In this document: one piece after another, positions 25,057 through 34,261 of the stretch | Layout of the letters: each line of letters begins with the position of its first letter | How positions within the stretch are numbered: position 1 is the first letter of the stretch | Source of the DNA: Marinicella marina | GTDB lineage: Bacteria; Pseudomonadota; Gammaproteobacteria; Xanthomonadales; Marinicellaceae | Assembly: GCF_030065545.1 (NCBI RefSeq) | Contig: NZ_JASJNC010000005.1 | Span: 124,001 to 188,000 of the forward strand | Length of the DNA: 64,000 bases | Direction of reading: 5' to 3' | Notes under the pieces: model-generated | The model's database searches: none | What the model was told of the DNA's origin: nothing | What the model saw: the letters and a program-made list of their open reading frames with translations, nothing else | Translations under genes and position numbers: made by a program

Positions 25057-26201
25057 TGAAGATTCTTCACATAGGTAAGTTCTATCCACCTTTTCATGGT
25101 GGCATGGAAAATTATTTATGTGATTTGGCAGAAGCCCAAGTGTCGCAGGGCAATGAGGTCACTGTATGGGTCCACAACCATGACTGGTCTTGGGTTAAAT
25201 CCAAAACCACAACCACTGAGCTCAATGGTGTTCGTGTGATTCGCCAAAGTACCCTCAAACCCTTTTTATTTACCCCAATCATGCTCGGCTTCAGGCGTCA
25301 ATTGAAACACCTGATGGCCACTGATAAGCCTGACATCATCCACCTCCATTGGCCGAACCCCAGTTTGTTTTTTTTATTAAGCCACAAGTTGGTTAAAAGC
25401 ATACCTTGGTTGATGAGTTGGCACTCAGATATGGTGACTGAGCACAGCCGCTGGTTGATGCGTTGTATTTACCGTTGTATCAAACCCCTGGAAAATAGTC
25501 TGATTAATGAAACTGATCGGATTTTGGTTTCAACCCAAGCTTACGCCAACCACTCGTCTCAGTTGGCTAAGAATAAGAAGAAAACCGAAGTGCTGCCATT
25601 GGGTATTGATGTCAGTAAAATCCAAGCTTTGCATGCCAAACCTGCCAAAGAGCGGTGGCCTGAGAATAAATTCCGTTTATTCCACTTGGGGCGCCTGACT
25701 TTTTATAAAAACCAAGCCATGTTGGTAGATGCCATGTCGTTATTGAACGATGCACACCTGCTGATAGCTGGTTCAGGCCAGTTGGCCAGCCAATTGGCAG
25801 ATCAAATAAAAACCGTTGAAGCAGACAATGTTGAGTTGCTCGGCTCTCAATCATGGCAGCAAGTACATGAACTGTATGCAGGCTGTGATGTTTTTTGTAT
25901 GGCTTCAAATGATCGAGCTGAATCATTTGGGGTGGTCTTACTCGAGGCCATGTTACATGAAAAAATTATTTTGGTGCCTGATACCCAAGGCTCAGGCATG
26001 CAGCACTTGGCTGAAAAATACCCCAAAGGATTTGTTTATCAAGCCAATAACCCAGCTGACTTTTTAGACAAAATTAAATTCATTCAAACAAATTTTGATG
26101 AAATCAGTCAAAAGCCACATGATTTTGATTACCACATAGATCAAGTGGCAGAACAAATTCAAAACCAATACCACCATTTAATTTCCGGAGAATTAAGATG
26201 A
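25056..26201 (+). CDS. Glycosyltransferase family 4
   Basis: A 381-residue GT-B enzyme: N-terminal HIGKFYPPFHGGMENYL (the usual glycine-rich loop), IIHLHWPNPS, and in the C-terminal half LFHLGRLTFYKNQAMLVDA and the EX7E motif ESFGVVLLEAM. The set is typical of polysaccharide or lipopolysaccharide glycosyltransferases. It is translationally coupled to the DUF2304 gene before it and by ATGA to the lipoprotein peptidase after it, so five functions (GT2, DUF2304, GT4, peptidase, and nearby GT-C) appear linked. Confidence 0.9.
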   Translation: MKILHIGKFYPPFHGGMENYLCDLAEAQVSQGNEVTVWVHNHDWSWVKSKTTTTELNGVRVIRQSTLKPFLFTPIMLGFRRQLKHLMATDKPDIIHLHWPNPSLFFLLSHKLVKSIPWLMSWHSDMVTEHSRWLMRCIYRCIKPLENSLINETDRILVSTQAYANHSSQLAKNKKKTEVLPLGIDVSKIQALHAKPAKERWPENKFRLFHLGRLTFYKNQAMLVDAMSLLNDAHLLIAGSGQLASQLADQIKTVEADNVELLGSQSWQQVHELYAGCDVFCMASNDRAESFGVVLLEAMLHEKIILVPDTQGSGMQHLAEKYPKGFVYQANNPADFLDKIKFIQTNFDEISQKPHDFDYHIDQVAEQIQNQYHHLISGELR

Positions 26202-27913
26202 AAAAACCAATGAAATCGATGCTTGTTGTTTTAACCCTCTTGGCATTGACAGCCTGTCAGACAGAGACTGAACATGTCGATTCACAGGCGCCGGAGCAAA
26301 CAGCGGCTGTACAAGAGCCAGACCCGGTGGCTTATCAACAAGACCCAGTTAAGCCAGCAGTTAAAAAAGCCCATGCCGAGCTGCTTAATAAATATGCCAC
26401 TTTCAGGTTGTCCAGCGATGTTTCACACCTATCTGGTGAACAACAAAAAATATTGGCTATTTTGATTGAAGCTGCCAAGATCATGGATGAATTATTTTGG
26501 CTGCAAAGTTATGGTCCCAAGCAACCTTTTTTAGCCGGCATAGAAAACCAACGTTTGCGTAAATTTGCTGAAATTAATTATGGGCCTTGGGACCGTTTGG
26601 ATGGTGACAAAGCATTCATTCCAGGGGTTGAAGATAAATACATCGGCGCAAACTTTTACCCCAAAGATTTAGACAAAGCTGCGTTTGAAGCCAATGCCAC
26701 TGCAGCGATGAAAGGACTTTATACCATGGTTGAACGTGATGTTGATGGTAACTTGGTGGCAGTGCCTTACCATGAAAAATATAATGAACAATTGGCTGCA
26801 GCAGCTGATTTGTTGTTGCGTGCCTCTGAATTGGCCGAAGATGAAGGCTTCAAAAATTATTTAAAACTGCGGGCTGCAGCTTTAACCAGCGATGACTTCA
26901 GGGCATCTGATTTGGCCTGGATGGATATGAAAACCAACAAAATTGAGGTGGTCATTGGTCCCATTGAGAATTATGAAGATCAATTGTTTGGTTACAAAAC
27001 AGCCTATGAGGCTTATGTTTTGATTAAGGATTTGGCTTGGAGTGAACGCTTGTCTAAGTTCGCCGCTTTTTTGCCACAGTTACAGGCCGAACTGCCAGTG
27101 GCAGAACAATTCAAACAAGAAACGCCAGGCACTGACTCAGATTTGAATGCCTATGATGCCATTTATTATGCCGGCCATTCCAATGCCGGTAGCAAAACCA
27201 TCGCCATCAACTTACCCAATGATGAAAGCGTGCAATTAGAGAAAGGCACGCGCCGTTTACAATTGAAAAATGTCATGCAAGCCAAGTTTGAAAAAATATT
27301 GGTGCCAATCGCTGAACAGCTGGTAACCCCGGAACAAAGAAAGCATGTCACTTTCAATGCTTTCTTTGCCAACACCATGTTCCATGAGGTGGCACATGGT
27401 TTGGGTATCAAAAACACCATCAACGATCAAGGCCCGGTGAGAACTGCTTTGAAAGAACTGGCCTCACCCATGGAAGAAGGTAAAGCCGACATATTGGGGC
27501 TGTATATGGTTGAAAAATTGCATCAAATGGGTGAGTTAGAAGAAGGCGAAATCATGGATTATTACACCACATTCATGGCAGGTATTTTCCGTTCAGTGCG
27601 TTTTGGTTCAAGTTCAGCACACGGTGTTGCCAATTTACTCAGGTTCAATTACTTTGCAGAACAAGGTGCATTCAGTTTCGATGAGTCCAGCGGTCATTAT
27701 GCGGTCAATGCTGAAAAGATGTCTGCAGCCATTGCCAGCTTATCAGAGAAGATATTGACCCATCAGGGCATGGGTGACTATGCCGCGGTGAAGGCGTGGT
27801 TTGATGAAAAAGGTCATATCAATGATCAGTTAGCCAGGTCACTGAAGAAAATTAATCAAGCCGGAATTCCGGTTGATGTGGTTTTTGAACAAGGCCTGAA
27901 ATACCTCAAGTAG
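26198..27913 (+). CDS. Zinc-peptidase lipoprotein, M49-like (dipeptidyl peptidase III-related)
   Basis: A 571-residue lipoprotein with lipobox LTAC (Cys about residue 20). The mature protein carries a zinc site HEVAHG (His396, Glu397, His400) and a downstream MEEGKADILGLY segment whose Glu would be the third ligand. Layout and length suit the bacterial Zn-dependent hydrolases related to peptidase M49, although classical DPP III has HExxxGH rather than HExxH. Membership in M49 is therefore probable, not certain. Its start overlaps the GT4 stop by ATGA, an unusual pairing of a peptidase with glycan genes. It ends 24 nt from a convergent membrane gene. Confidence 0.72.
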   Translation: MKKPMKSMLVVLTLLALTACQTETEHVDSQAPEQTAAVQEPDPVAYQQDPVKPAVKKAHAELLNKYATFRLSSDVSHLSGEQQKILAILIEAAKIMDELFWLQSYGPKQPFLAGIENQRLRKFAEINYGPWDRLDGDKAFIPGVEDKYIGANFYPKDLDKAAFEANATAAMKGLYTMVERDVDGNLVAVPYHEKYNEQLAAAADLLLRASELAEDEGFKNYLKLRAAALTSDDFRASDLAWMDMKTNKIEVVIGPIENYEDQLFGYKTAYEAYVLIKDLAWSERLSKFAAFLPQLQAELPVAEQFKQETPGTDSDLNAYDAIYYAGHSNAGSKTIAINLPNDESVQLEKGTRRLQLKNVMQAKFEKILVPIAEQLVTPEQRKHVTFNAFFANTMFHEVAHGLGIKNTINDQGPVRTALKELASPMEEGKADILGLYMVEKLHQMGELEEGEIMDYYTTFMAGIFRSVRFGSSSAHGVANLLRFNYFAEQGAFSFDESSGHYAVNAEKMSAAIASLSEKILTHQGMGDYAAVKAWFDEKGHINDQLARSLKKINQAGIPVDVVFEQGLKYLK

Positions 27914-27924
27914 TCCAAAATCAC

Positions 27925-27954
27925 CACCAGCAGCGCCTCAAGGCGTTGCTGGTG
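27925..27954. terminator. 13-bp hairpin between convergent genes
   Basis: CACCAGCAGCGCC (27925-27937) pairs with GGCGTTGCTGGTG (27942-27954) through 13 bp with one G-T pair. The 4-nt loop holds the first bases of the minus-strand gene's stop codon. No T-run follows on either side, so it may act as a mRNA 3'-end stabiliser or Rho-assisted terminator for both convergent transcripts. Confidence 0.55.
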
Positions 27955-29335
27955 TCTCACTCCCATTTTTACCTTGCCAGCCGGTCAACATCTTAAATAA
28001 CAGAAAAACATAACAAGGGGTCAACTGCAGAATGACCCTGTTAACTGCAGTAAAATCCACAGCCCATTTACTGGCCTCGGTAAAATAAAACAAAAATAAG
28101 AAACTCAAAATGGCCGATACAAAAAACACATGCACCACTCGTTCAGCCGTGCTGTGACTGTTGATGAGGTATGAGCATATCAAGAAGGGTAAGCCCAACC
28201 AAATCAGCGACCAGTTGTTCTGCCAAAAGAAACCGCTCATCAATAAATCAGTTACATCAGTGAATGAAAGTTCTGAGTCAATCAGGGTGAAAACAGTAAG
28301 GCCCTCACTGCTGAGTTTGAACTGTCCAAACGGCGTGTCAATGTTGATGCCAAACAATACGATGATCAACAGCAAACCCACGGCGAAAACCCCTAAAGCT
28401 ATTCTGCTGGTTTTGTTTTTGTATAAATAAAGCAGGGCGTGCGACAGTAAGAGCAAAATCAACCAAACCCAACCTTCCAGCTTAAACATGGGTAATAAGG
28501 TCAAATAACCTACCAGAGTAATGAGCGCGCCCTTGGTTTTGAATTTGTAACAGTCCAGATAAGCAATCATTGCCATGGCCAAAATCATCCCAATCCAAAT
28601 ATCGGCATAACCAATGATCATCAAGTGGTTGCTGATTAAGGGCGTGGTATAGAGCACCAAAACCAAAAATACTTGCATGAATAGTGAGCCTTCCCAGTCC
28701 CTGATGCGATTGGCCAACAATAAGGTGGTTGCGGTAAAAGCAAATAAATACAAAACATGAATGGCGCTGAAGGCATTGGTTGTGGCCAGTTTAGCGGTAA
28801 AAAACAACAGCGATAAACCATCTGGGTAGTTGGCAGATTGGTTGTAAAGCAGGTTTTGCCCATTGATCCAGTTTTCCCATGTTTCAATTGGGCTCGATAA
28901 ACCATGATAAAACCATTGGTCCGCTTTGCCTTCCCATACGGCCCAGGAGTCCCAAGCCATATTGGGTAAGGAGTGACTGGCTATGAATATCAAAATGGAA
29001 CAACTGATGGTCAAAGCCGTAACAATCAAAGTGGGTGGATCTGGTCGTTCAATCTTGAACGGCAGTTTCAAACCGCCAATAAGCACCACCATGCAGCTGA
29101 TGAGAGCCATGAGTAACAGCAGCATTGTTATGGCCTGGTTGGATAGCGTAAAGAACTGCACGAAATTGAGCATCAGGATCAACACCAAGATGCCCTGGAA
29201 GAAAGCGTGTATGACGAAATCAATGTCTAACTGTAATGGTTGTTTGTGCTGAGCCAGCAATGAGAAGCCAAATCTGAATGCGCATCCCAGCATCAACAGA
29301 AAAAACACCAAACACAAGCCGATGAAAAAACTCAT
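27938..29335 (-). CDS. GT-C-like polytopic membrane glycosyltransferase
   Basis: A 465-residue protein with about eleven hydrophobic helices. ATG 29335 is chosen because it begins a hydrophobic helix (MSFFIGLCLVFFLL) and overlaps the upstream gene's stop by ATGA. The first large loop contains AWDSWAVWEGKADQWF and NYPDGLSLL, the pattern of ArnT/PMT-type GT-C enzymes that use a polyprenyl-phosphate sugar in the periplasm. A lipid-linked donor could come from the GT2 enzyme at 23987. Family assignment is by motif and topology only. The partner gene upstream encodes an unknown membrane protein. Confidence 0.65.
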   Translation of the reverse strand: MSFFIGLCLVFFLLMLGCAFRFGFSLLAQHKQPLQLDIDFVIHAFFQGILVLILMLNFVQFFTLSNQAITMLLLLMALISCMVVLIGGLKLPFKIERPDPPTLIVTALTISCSILIFIASHSLPNMAWDSWAVWEGKADQWFYHGLSSPIETWENWINGQNLLYNQSANYPDGLSLLFFTAKLATTNAFSAIHVLYLFAFTATTLLLANRIRDWEGSLFMQVFLVLVLYTTPLISNHLMIIGYADIWIGMILAMAMIAYLDCYKFKTKGALITLVGYLTLLPMFKLEGWVWLILLLLSHALLYLYKNKTSRIALGVFAVGLLLIIVLFGINIDTPFGQFKLSSEGLTVFTLIDSELSFTDVTDLLMSGFFWQNNWSLIWLGLPFLICSYLINSHSTAERVVHVFFVSAILSFLFLFYFTEASKWAVDFTAVNRVILQLTPCYVFLLFKMLTGWQGKNGSETPATP

Positions 29336-30450
29336 AATGGCCTCATCACACAGAAACTTGGGTCGACGTAGACTTTGTTTAAACCTTTGGCCAGTATCGT
29401 ATCGGCTTGTTCGCAAATGGCGTGTGATTGATTGAGGAAAACCAAAGTGGTTGACTGTTGCTGCAATTGCTCAGGTAAATCATTGAAATGGCTTCTGATA
29501 CTGGTGTTGAATTCATTCAAGTGTGTGACCAGCCGTTGGTTGGTAAAGTCATTGCTGCCAACGATGATGATTTTTTGTTCAATTTCAGGAAATATATTGA
29601 TTGTGGCCAATGCTGATTTGAGCTGTTGGGCCAATTCGAAGGTGGTTTGATCTGTTTTATTTAAAAAAGCAGAATTGCTTGGAAACAAGTCTTGAATTTG
29701 CTGCTGCTGATTGGCGCGGTTATTTAGGTGAAACACAGCCGGTATCAACCAAGCCACCATTAAACTATACATCAAATGCTTCTTGGCTGGCCTGATCAGG
29801 ATGAAAATCAGCAATGAGGCCAAGAGCCACATGGATATTCTTTTGATCAATGACTCATAGACTTGGTTGTCGATGGACGTGTAGCCATTGATGGCACTGA
29901 AGCTCAGTGGGTTGAATGCCAGCCAACTGTTTAGGTTTAAGCGAAAAGCAGTGAAATTTGACTGGTGGTCTAACAACATCCTTTTGAATTTAATCTCATC
30001 TTGAAAGCTGTGCTCGGTGCCAAATGTTTGGTCTTGGATGATGTTAACTCTTAAGTTTTTAATGGCTTGTTTTTCAGATGTATTGAAATCAATGGCTGTG
30101 TGCGAATGGTTGTTCAACTGTAAAGGGACCTCGTGCGACTGTGCACTGGTTTCCCAGCTTAGCGTGGCCCTGGTATCCGCTTTGTATGTCAAACCTTCAA
30201 TGCTGAAAAGGTTGTATTGAGTTAAGTCTTGGTTCAGGTTGTCTGTATCAAAGCCAATTTGTAGCTCTCCAACTACCAAGGCTGAATAGGCATCTTTTTC
30301 GCGGTATAAAAATTTAGGTTCAACCTTGATGTGATTGGTCAGGTTCAATGGTTCAACGCCAGCAGTTTCATTGCGGTCGAAACTCAGGGTCAGAGACAGC
30401 AGTAATAACAGCGCTACTATCAGCCAATATAATGACGCCTTATTTAACAC
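29332..30450 (-). CDS. Membrane protein of unknown function
   Basis: A 372-residue protein I do not recognise. An N-terminal transmembrane helix (WLIVALLLLLSLTL) is followed by a roughly 190-residue periplasmic domain. Two helices lie at about residues 210-250 (WLLASLLIFILI, YSLMVAWLIPAVF), and the C-terminal 120-residue domain includes QKIIIVGSNDFTNQRLV, looking like a Rossmann-type or hydrolase-like fold. Translational coupling to the GT-C-like gene suggests a dedicated partner, for example in sugar acceptor handling. An ATTATAAT sequence about 45 nt upstream on the minus strand may be its -10. Confidence 0.55.
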   Translation of the reverse strand: MLNKASLYWLIVALLLLLSLTLSFDRNETAGVEPLNLTNHIKVEPKFLYREKDAYSALVVGELQIGFDTDNLNQDLTQYNLFSIEGLTYKADTRATLSWETSAQSHEVPLQLNNHSHTAIDFNTSEKQAIKNLRVNIIQDQTFGTEHSFQDEIKFKRMLLDHQSNFTAFRLNLNSWLAFNPLSFSAINGYTSIDNQVYESLIKRISMWLLASLLIFILIRPAKKHLMYSLMVAWLIPAVFHLNNRANQQQQIQDLFPSNSAFLNKTDQTTFELAQQLKSALATINIFPEIEQKIIIVGSNDFTNQRLVTHLNEFNTSIRSHFNDLPEQLQQQSTTLVFLNQSHAICEQADTILAKGLNKVYVDPSFCVMRPL

Positions 30451-30703
30451 CCTGTTGTATCTCCATTTTCAAATCGCATGCTGCAGTATTATAATCTATT
30501 TGTGGTTATCAACAAGATGACTGTTTGAATTCATTATGTTATGTGTGAAGGCAAATTAATGATATGATGCTCTGATGATTCGAGCTTACAGGGTAAACTT
30601 TTGGTGGGGGTAAAAGTGTGACGCACTGCATTAATTCAATCATTCTCGTTGATATTTCTTTGGCATTGCAGCTACAATCTTTTGGTTGTACCAAGTAAAC
30701 CAC

Positions 30704-31474
30704 ATGTATTTAGTTCTTGAAAACACCAAACAAACCTTTGAGTTTCCTGCCAACAGAGAGCTGGTGCTGGGTAATGATGCTGATTGTGATGTGCAAATCA
30801 ATCACCCCAAAATTTGGGGCAGGCACTTCTCAATTGCGCATAAAAGTTACGGCTGTGTTCTCAATGTTTTCAATGAAAGCGTTAAAGTTAATGATACTGA
30901 AATTGGTGAAACCTGCCTGTTAGATACCGGTGACCTGATCACCATAGATGATTTGGGTTTTCGATTGCTCGATGATGGTTATATTCCTAAAGATTCCCAG
31001 TTAAATCACACCAATGCATCCATACACAAACCTGCCAATGTTTCATCAGTGTTTGGAATCAGGAGTTATGCAACAGATGATACGGGTCTATTCATCATAG
31101 ATAACTTCCACCATCCAGATGGATGGCATGTGATCAGAGAAGACAATGAATTGCACCTGTTAGACAGTAAAAATATTACTTTACTGAATGGCATGAGGAT
31201 TGCCCAAGCTCGATTGAGCAATGGAGATATCATTTCGAATGATGATTACAAATTTAAGGTGGAGTTGCCGGGCACTTCAGGTTTTTCAAAGTTCAGTCCA
31301 TCCCATCCACGCAATGTGCAGCTCAGTGAGTCATTCACAGCAGCCAATGACAAAGGTCAAAAACCTTCTGCAAAATCAAAACAAGCCTTTCTTAAAAATA
31401 ATTTGTGGTGGATGACTTTGTTGGTAGGTTTAGCGGTGTTGGTTTTGGTTATCATGAATAACCCGAGTGGTTAA
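30704..31474 (+). CDS. FHA-domain membrane protein
   Basis: A 256-residue protein starting at ATG 30704 (a TTG at 30686 is in frame but less likely). Residues about 10-85 form an FHA phosphothreonine-binding domain: ELVLGNDADCDVQI, the GRHFSI core and NESVKVNDTEIG. A second, weaker FHA-like unit follows (FIIDNFHHPDGWHVI, ITLLNGMRIAQARLSNGDII). A single transmembrane helix near the C-terminus (WWMTLLVGLAVLVLVI) leaves only a few residues beyond. Such tail-anchored FHA proteins read Ser/Thr phosphorylation, but no Ser/Thr kinase gene is in this window. Confidence 0.82.
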   Translation: MYLVLENTKQTFEFPANRELVLGNDADCDVQINHPKIWGRHFSIAHKSYGCVLNVFNESVKVNDTEIGETCLLDTGDLITIDDLGFRLLDDGYIPKDSQLNHTNASIHKPANVSSVFGIRSYATDDTGLFIIDNFHHPDGWHVIREDNELHLLDSKNITLLNGMRIAQARLSNGDIISNDDYKFKVELPGTSGFSKFSPSHPRNVQLSESFTAANDKGQKPSAKSKQAFLKNNLWWMTLLVGLAVLVLVIMNNPSG

Positions 31475-31563
31475 TTTTAAGCTAAAATAACCAGGCTTCA
31501 GCCCAGCCCAAAGGCGCATTTGCTAGGTATTGAGAAGAATTGACAAATCTAAACAGATTTAGG

Positions 31564-31592
31564 TTGACCGACAGATTTAATTTAAGTAAAAT
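31564..31592 (+). promoter_or_regulatory. Sigma-70 promoter of rplU-rpmA
   Basis: TTGACC (31564-31569), a 17-nt spacer and TAAAAT (31587-31592) form a near-consensus promoter 40 nt before the rplU start. A second TTGACA lies at 31540-31545, and between the two is a small hairpin sequence AAATCT-AAAC-AGATTT (31546-31561). Confidence 0.75.
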
Positions 31593-31631
31593 CCCCGCTC
31601 TTTTTAAGAACAACCAAATTGGAGTAGTTTC

Positions 31632-31940
31632 ATGCACGCAGTTGTAGCTACAGGTGGCAAACAGTACAGAATCAAAGAAGGCGACGTCATTAAAGTTGAG
31701 TCGTTGAAAGTTGAAGCCGGTGATAAAATAGAATTAGACCAGGTTTTGATGGTTTCAGATGGTGAAAACATCGAAATCGGCAAACCCTTATTAGAAGGCA
31801 AAAGCGTATCAGCTGAAGTGTTGTCAAACGGCCGCCACAAAAAAGTAAGAATCATTAAATTCAAAAGACGTAAGCACCACATGAAACAAATGGGTCATCG
31901 TCAGAATTTTACTGAATTGAAAATCACTAAAATCGGATAA
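31632..31940 (+). CDS. rplU: 50S ribosomal protein L21
   Basis: A 102-residue protein with the L21 start [18 protein letters not shown] and the C-terminal [16 protein letters not shown] signature; length is normal. L21 binds 23S rRNA near L20. As in most bacteria it is followed by rpmA (L27) 13 nt later, and then obgE. Confidence 0.98.
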   Translation: MHAVVATGGKQYRIKEGDVIKVESLKVEAGDKIELDQVLMVSDGENIEIGKPLLEGKSVSAEVLSNGRHKKVRIIKFKRRKHHMKQMGHRQNFTELKITKIG

Positions 31941-31953
31941 GAGGTAAAACGTC

Positions 31954-32214
31954 ATGGCTCATAAGAAAGCAGCAGGTAGTACTAATAACGGTCGCGATTC
32001 AAATCCTAATTATTTAGGCGTCAAAATGTATGGTGGTCAACAAGCATTGGCTGGTAATATTTTGGTTCGTCAACGCGGAACAAAGTTTCACGCAGGTGAT
32101 AACGTTGGCATGGGTAAAGACCACACGCTTTTTGCATTGAAAGATGGCGTGGTTAAATTTGTCAAGAAAGGCAAAAATTACCGTCAGTACGTTACTGTAG
32201 AAGCACAAAATTAA
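31954..32214 (+). CDS. rpmA: 50S ribosomal protein L27
   Basis: An 86-residue L27 with the start [16 protein letters not shown] and the conserved [15 protein letters not shown]. The N-terminal arm, which reaches the peptidyl-transferase centre, begins directly at Ala2 as in gammaproteobacteria, with no cleavable extension. A strong GAGG ribosome-binding site precedes it. A terminator separates it from obgE. Confidence 0.98.
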   Translation: MAHKKAAGSTNNGRDSNPNYLGVKMYGGQQALAGNILVRQRGTKFHAGDNVGMGKDHTLFALKDGVVKFVKKGKNYRQYVTVEAQN

Positions 32215-32238
32215 ACAAACATTCTTGTTTGTGAAGAG

Positions 32239-32267
32239 AAAGCTCACTTTATGGTGGGCTTTTTTTA
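32239..32267 (+). terminator. Intrinsic terminator between rpmA and obgE
   Basis: AAAGCTCAC (32239-32247) pairs with GTGGGCTTT (32254-32262), with one G-T pair, followed by a T-run to 32266. It lies just upstream of obgE, so obgE is either expressed by read-through or from its own promoter. Confidence 0.75.
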
Positions 32268-32291
32268 TTGTCATCATTTATAGTCAATACC

Positions 32292-33323
32292 ATGAAATTC
32301 GTCGATGAAGTTAAGATAACAGTTAAGGCCGGAAATGGTGGCAGTGGATCTGCCAGTTTCAGACGAGAGAAATTTGTCGCCTTTGGAGGACCTGATGGCG
32401 GTGATGGTGGTCACGGAGGTAACATCATTCTCGAGGGTGACCAAGGGCTGAACACCTTGGTTGATTTTCGTCACAAGCGCCGTTTCGACGCGCAGAATGG
32501 TGAATCCGGTAAAGGCCGCCAGATGTATGGCAAAGGTGGCAACGATTTAATCATAAAAGTTCCTACTGGTACCGAGGTTTATGATTTAGAAACTGATCAG
32601 AAGCTTGGTGACATCACCACCCACCAGCAACAACTGGTAATCGCCCAAGGCGGTAAAGGTGGGTTAGGTAACATGCACTTCAAAAGTTCGGTTAACCGTG
32701 CGCCCAAACAATTCACTTCGGGAGAACAGGGTGAGCTGCGAGAGATCAAACTTGAGTTGAAAGTGCTGGCAGATGTAGGGTTATTGGGTTTTCCAAATGC
32801 TGGTAAGTCAACATTTGTGAATGCGATTTCCAAAGCACGCCCTAAAATTGCAGGTTATCCTTTCACCACACTTTATCCAGCTTTGGGAGTGGTGCCAGTG
32901 GATGCAGATACCAGTTTCGTGGTGGCTGATATTCCAGGTATCATCGAGGGAGCGGCTGAAGGTGCTGGATTAGGCATTCAGTTTTTAAAACACTTGCAAA
33001 GAACAGGGTTGTTGTTGCATTTGATAGAGCTCCCAGCTTTTGAGGGCATGTCAGATCCAGTAGAACAGTTCCATCAATTATCAGAAGAATTGGTTAAATT
33101 TTCAGAACACTTGAGAGAAAAGCAACGTTGGTTGGTGTTTACCAAGGCTGATGTAACCACTGCAGCAGATGCTGAGGAACTGGCGGCAGCTTATGCCAAA
33201 GCAATCGGTTGGCAAGGGAAGTATTATTTGATTTCATCAATCAATAAGACTGGTCTGAAAGAATTAATCAATGACATTGCTGCACACTTGTTTTCAGAGC
33301 AAGATGAGTGGCTTAAACCTTAA
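32292..33323 (+). CDS. obgE: GTPase ObgE/CgtA
   Basis: A 343-residue GTPase. ATG 32292 begins the Obg fold (MKFVDEVKITVKAGNGGSGS, then FGGPDGGDGGHGGN). The G domain follows with P-loop GFPNAGKST, switch region YPFTTLYP, DIPG and TKAD. The acidic C-terminal tail found in longer homologues (about 390 residues in E. coli) is shortened to EQDEWLKP. ObgE acts in 50S assembly and growth control. Its 3' end overlaps the convergent LysR-type gene by 11 nt. Confidence 0.97.
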   Translation: MKFVDEVKITVKAGNGGSGSASFRREKFVAFGGPDGGDGGHGGNIILEGDQGLNTLVDFRHKRRFDAQNGESGKGRQMYGKGGNDLIIKVPTGTEVYDLETDQKLGDITTHQQQLVIAQGGKGGLGNMHFKSSVNRAPKQFTSGEQGELREIKLELKVLADVGLLGFPNAGKSTFVNAISKARPKIAGYPFTTLYPALGVVPVDADTSFVVADIPGIIEGAAEGAGLGIQFLKHLQRTGLLLHLIELPAFEGMSDPVEQFHQLSEELVKFSEHLREKQRWLVFTKADVTTAADAEELAAAYAKAIGWQGKYYLISSINKTGLKELINDIAAHLFSEQDEWLKP

Positions 33324-34230
33324 CTTGTTTAAAAGTTTCTGCTTCCTCAAACAGCCATTGTCTGATCATTTGTAACTTATGGTCATCCTCCGTGTGCTCA
33401 GGGTAAACCAAATAATAAGACATTTTACCTTTCAATTTGATGTCAAAAGGTGCCACCAACAAGCCGCGAGCAATGTCATCCTGCACCAACGGTGTTCTAC
33501 CTAAAGAGAAGCCTTGGTGGTTCTCTACTGCCTCCAGCATGGTTACCATGTGGCTGAATCTAGTGCCACGTAACTTGGGCTTGGCTTCTATGTGAGCGGC
33601 TTCAAACCAATCATGCCAATCCTCAGTGGTAAAATCTTCGTGACATAAATTGGCATCCAATAACATTTCTGGCGTCAGATCACCTTGGAATGAATCAAAT
33701 AAATTTTTTGAGCAAATTGGGAACACCTCTTCTTCCAAGAAAAGCTCGCTTTTAAGGCCTGGGTAGTTGGGGTTGGCGGAATACCTGATGGCAATATCAC
33801 AGTCATCTTTCTTAAAATCAGTGAGCCACTCAAAAGCAGAAATTCTGACATCCAGTGTTTTGTGGTGCTGCTGAAACTTCCAGATTCTCTTGGACAGCCA
33901 TTTGGTTGCAAAAGAGGGCAAGACGGAAATGTTTAAGGTGCCAGAGGTGTCTCGGTCTTTCAGTTGTCTGGTGGCATTTTCCAGACTTTGTAAGGTGTTG
34001 CGGATGGTGATGAGGTAGAGTCTGCCCTCAAAAGTGAGTTTCAATGATCGATTGAAGCGCTCAAATAATTGTACCCCCACCAAAGCCTCTAAGTTTTTGA
34101 TTTGGTGGCTTACTGCAGCTTGTGTGACATGCAACTCTTGTGCTGCTTGGGTGAAGCTTAATAGGCGTGCCGAGGCCTCAAAGGCTTTGATGGCTCTGAG
34201 TGGTGGGATGTTTTTGTATTTGTTTGCCAT
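33313..34230 (-). CDS. LysR-family regulator, GcvA type
   Basis: A 305-residue LysR-type regulator. Its N-terminus (PPLRAIKAFEASARLLSFT, then QAAVSHQIKNLEALVGVQLF) and length put it in the GcvA/AmpR branch, whose E. coli member controls glycine cleavage and the divergent sRNA gcvB. The C-terminal effector domain is complete. A perfect inverted repeat sits 7 nt upstream of the ATG, a likely autoregulatory site, and a structured RNA gene is transcribed away from it. Whether it senses glycine cannot be read; no gcvTHP genes are in the window. Confidence 0.88.
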   Translation of the reverse strand: MANKYKNIPPLRAIKAFEASARLLSFTQAAQELHVTQAAVSHQIKNLEALVGVQLFERFNRSLKLTFEGRLYLITIRNTLQSLENATRQLKDRDTSGTLNISVLPSFATKWLSKRIWKFQQHHKTLDVRISAFEWLTDFKKDDCDIAIRYSANPNYPGLKSELFLEEEVFPICSKNLFDSFQGDLTPEMLLDANLCHEDFTTEDWHDWFEAAHIEAKPKLRGTRFSHMVTMLEAVENHQGFSLGRTPLVQDDIARGLLVAPFDIKLKGKMSYYLVYPEHTEDDHKLQMIRQWLFEEAETFKQVKV

Positions 34231-34236
34231 AATCTT

Positions 34237-34261
34237 TTCGGATTAGTATAACTTATCCGAA
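34237..34261. promoter_or_regulatory. Inverted repeat, probable LysR-type operator
   Basis: TTCGGAT (34237-34243) and ATCCGAA (34255-34261) form a perfect 7-bp dyad with an 11-nt AT-rich spacer, just upstream of the LysR-type gene start. Dyads of this size, with T-N11-A inside, are the usual LysR recognition form. It may control both the regulator and the divergent RNA gene. Confidence 0.6.
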
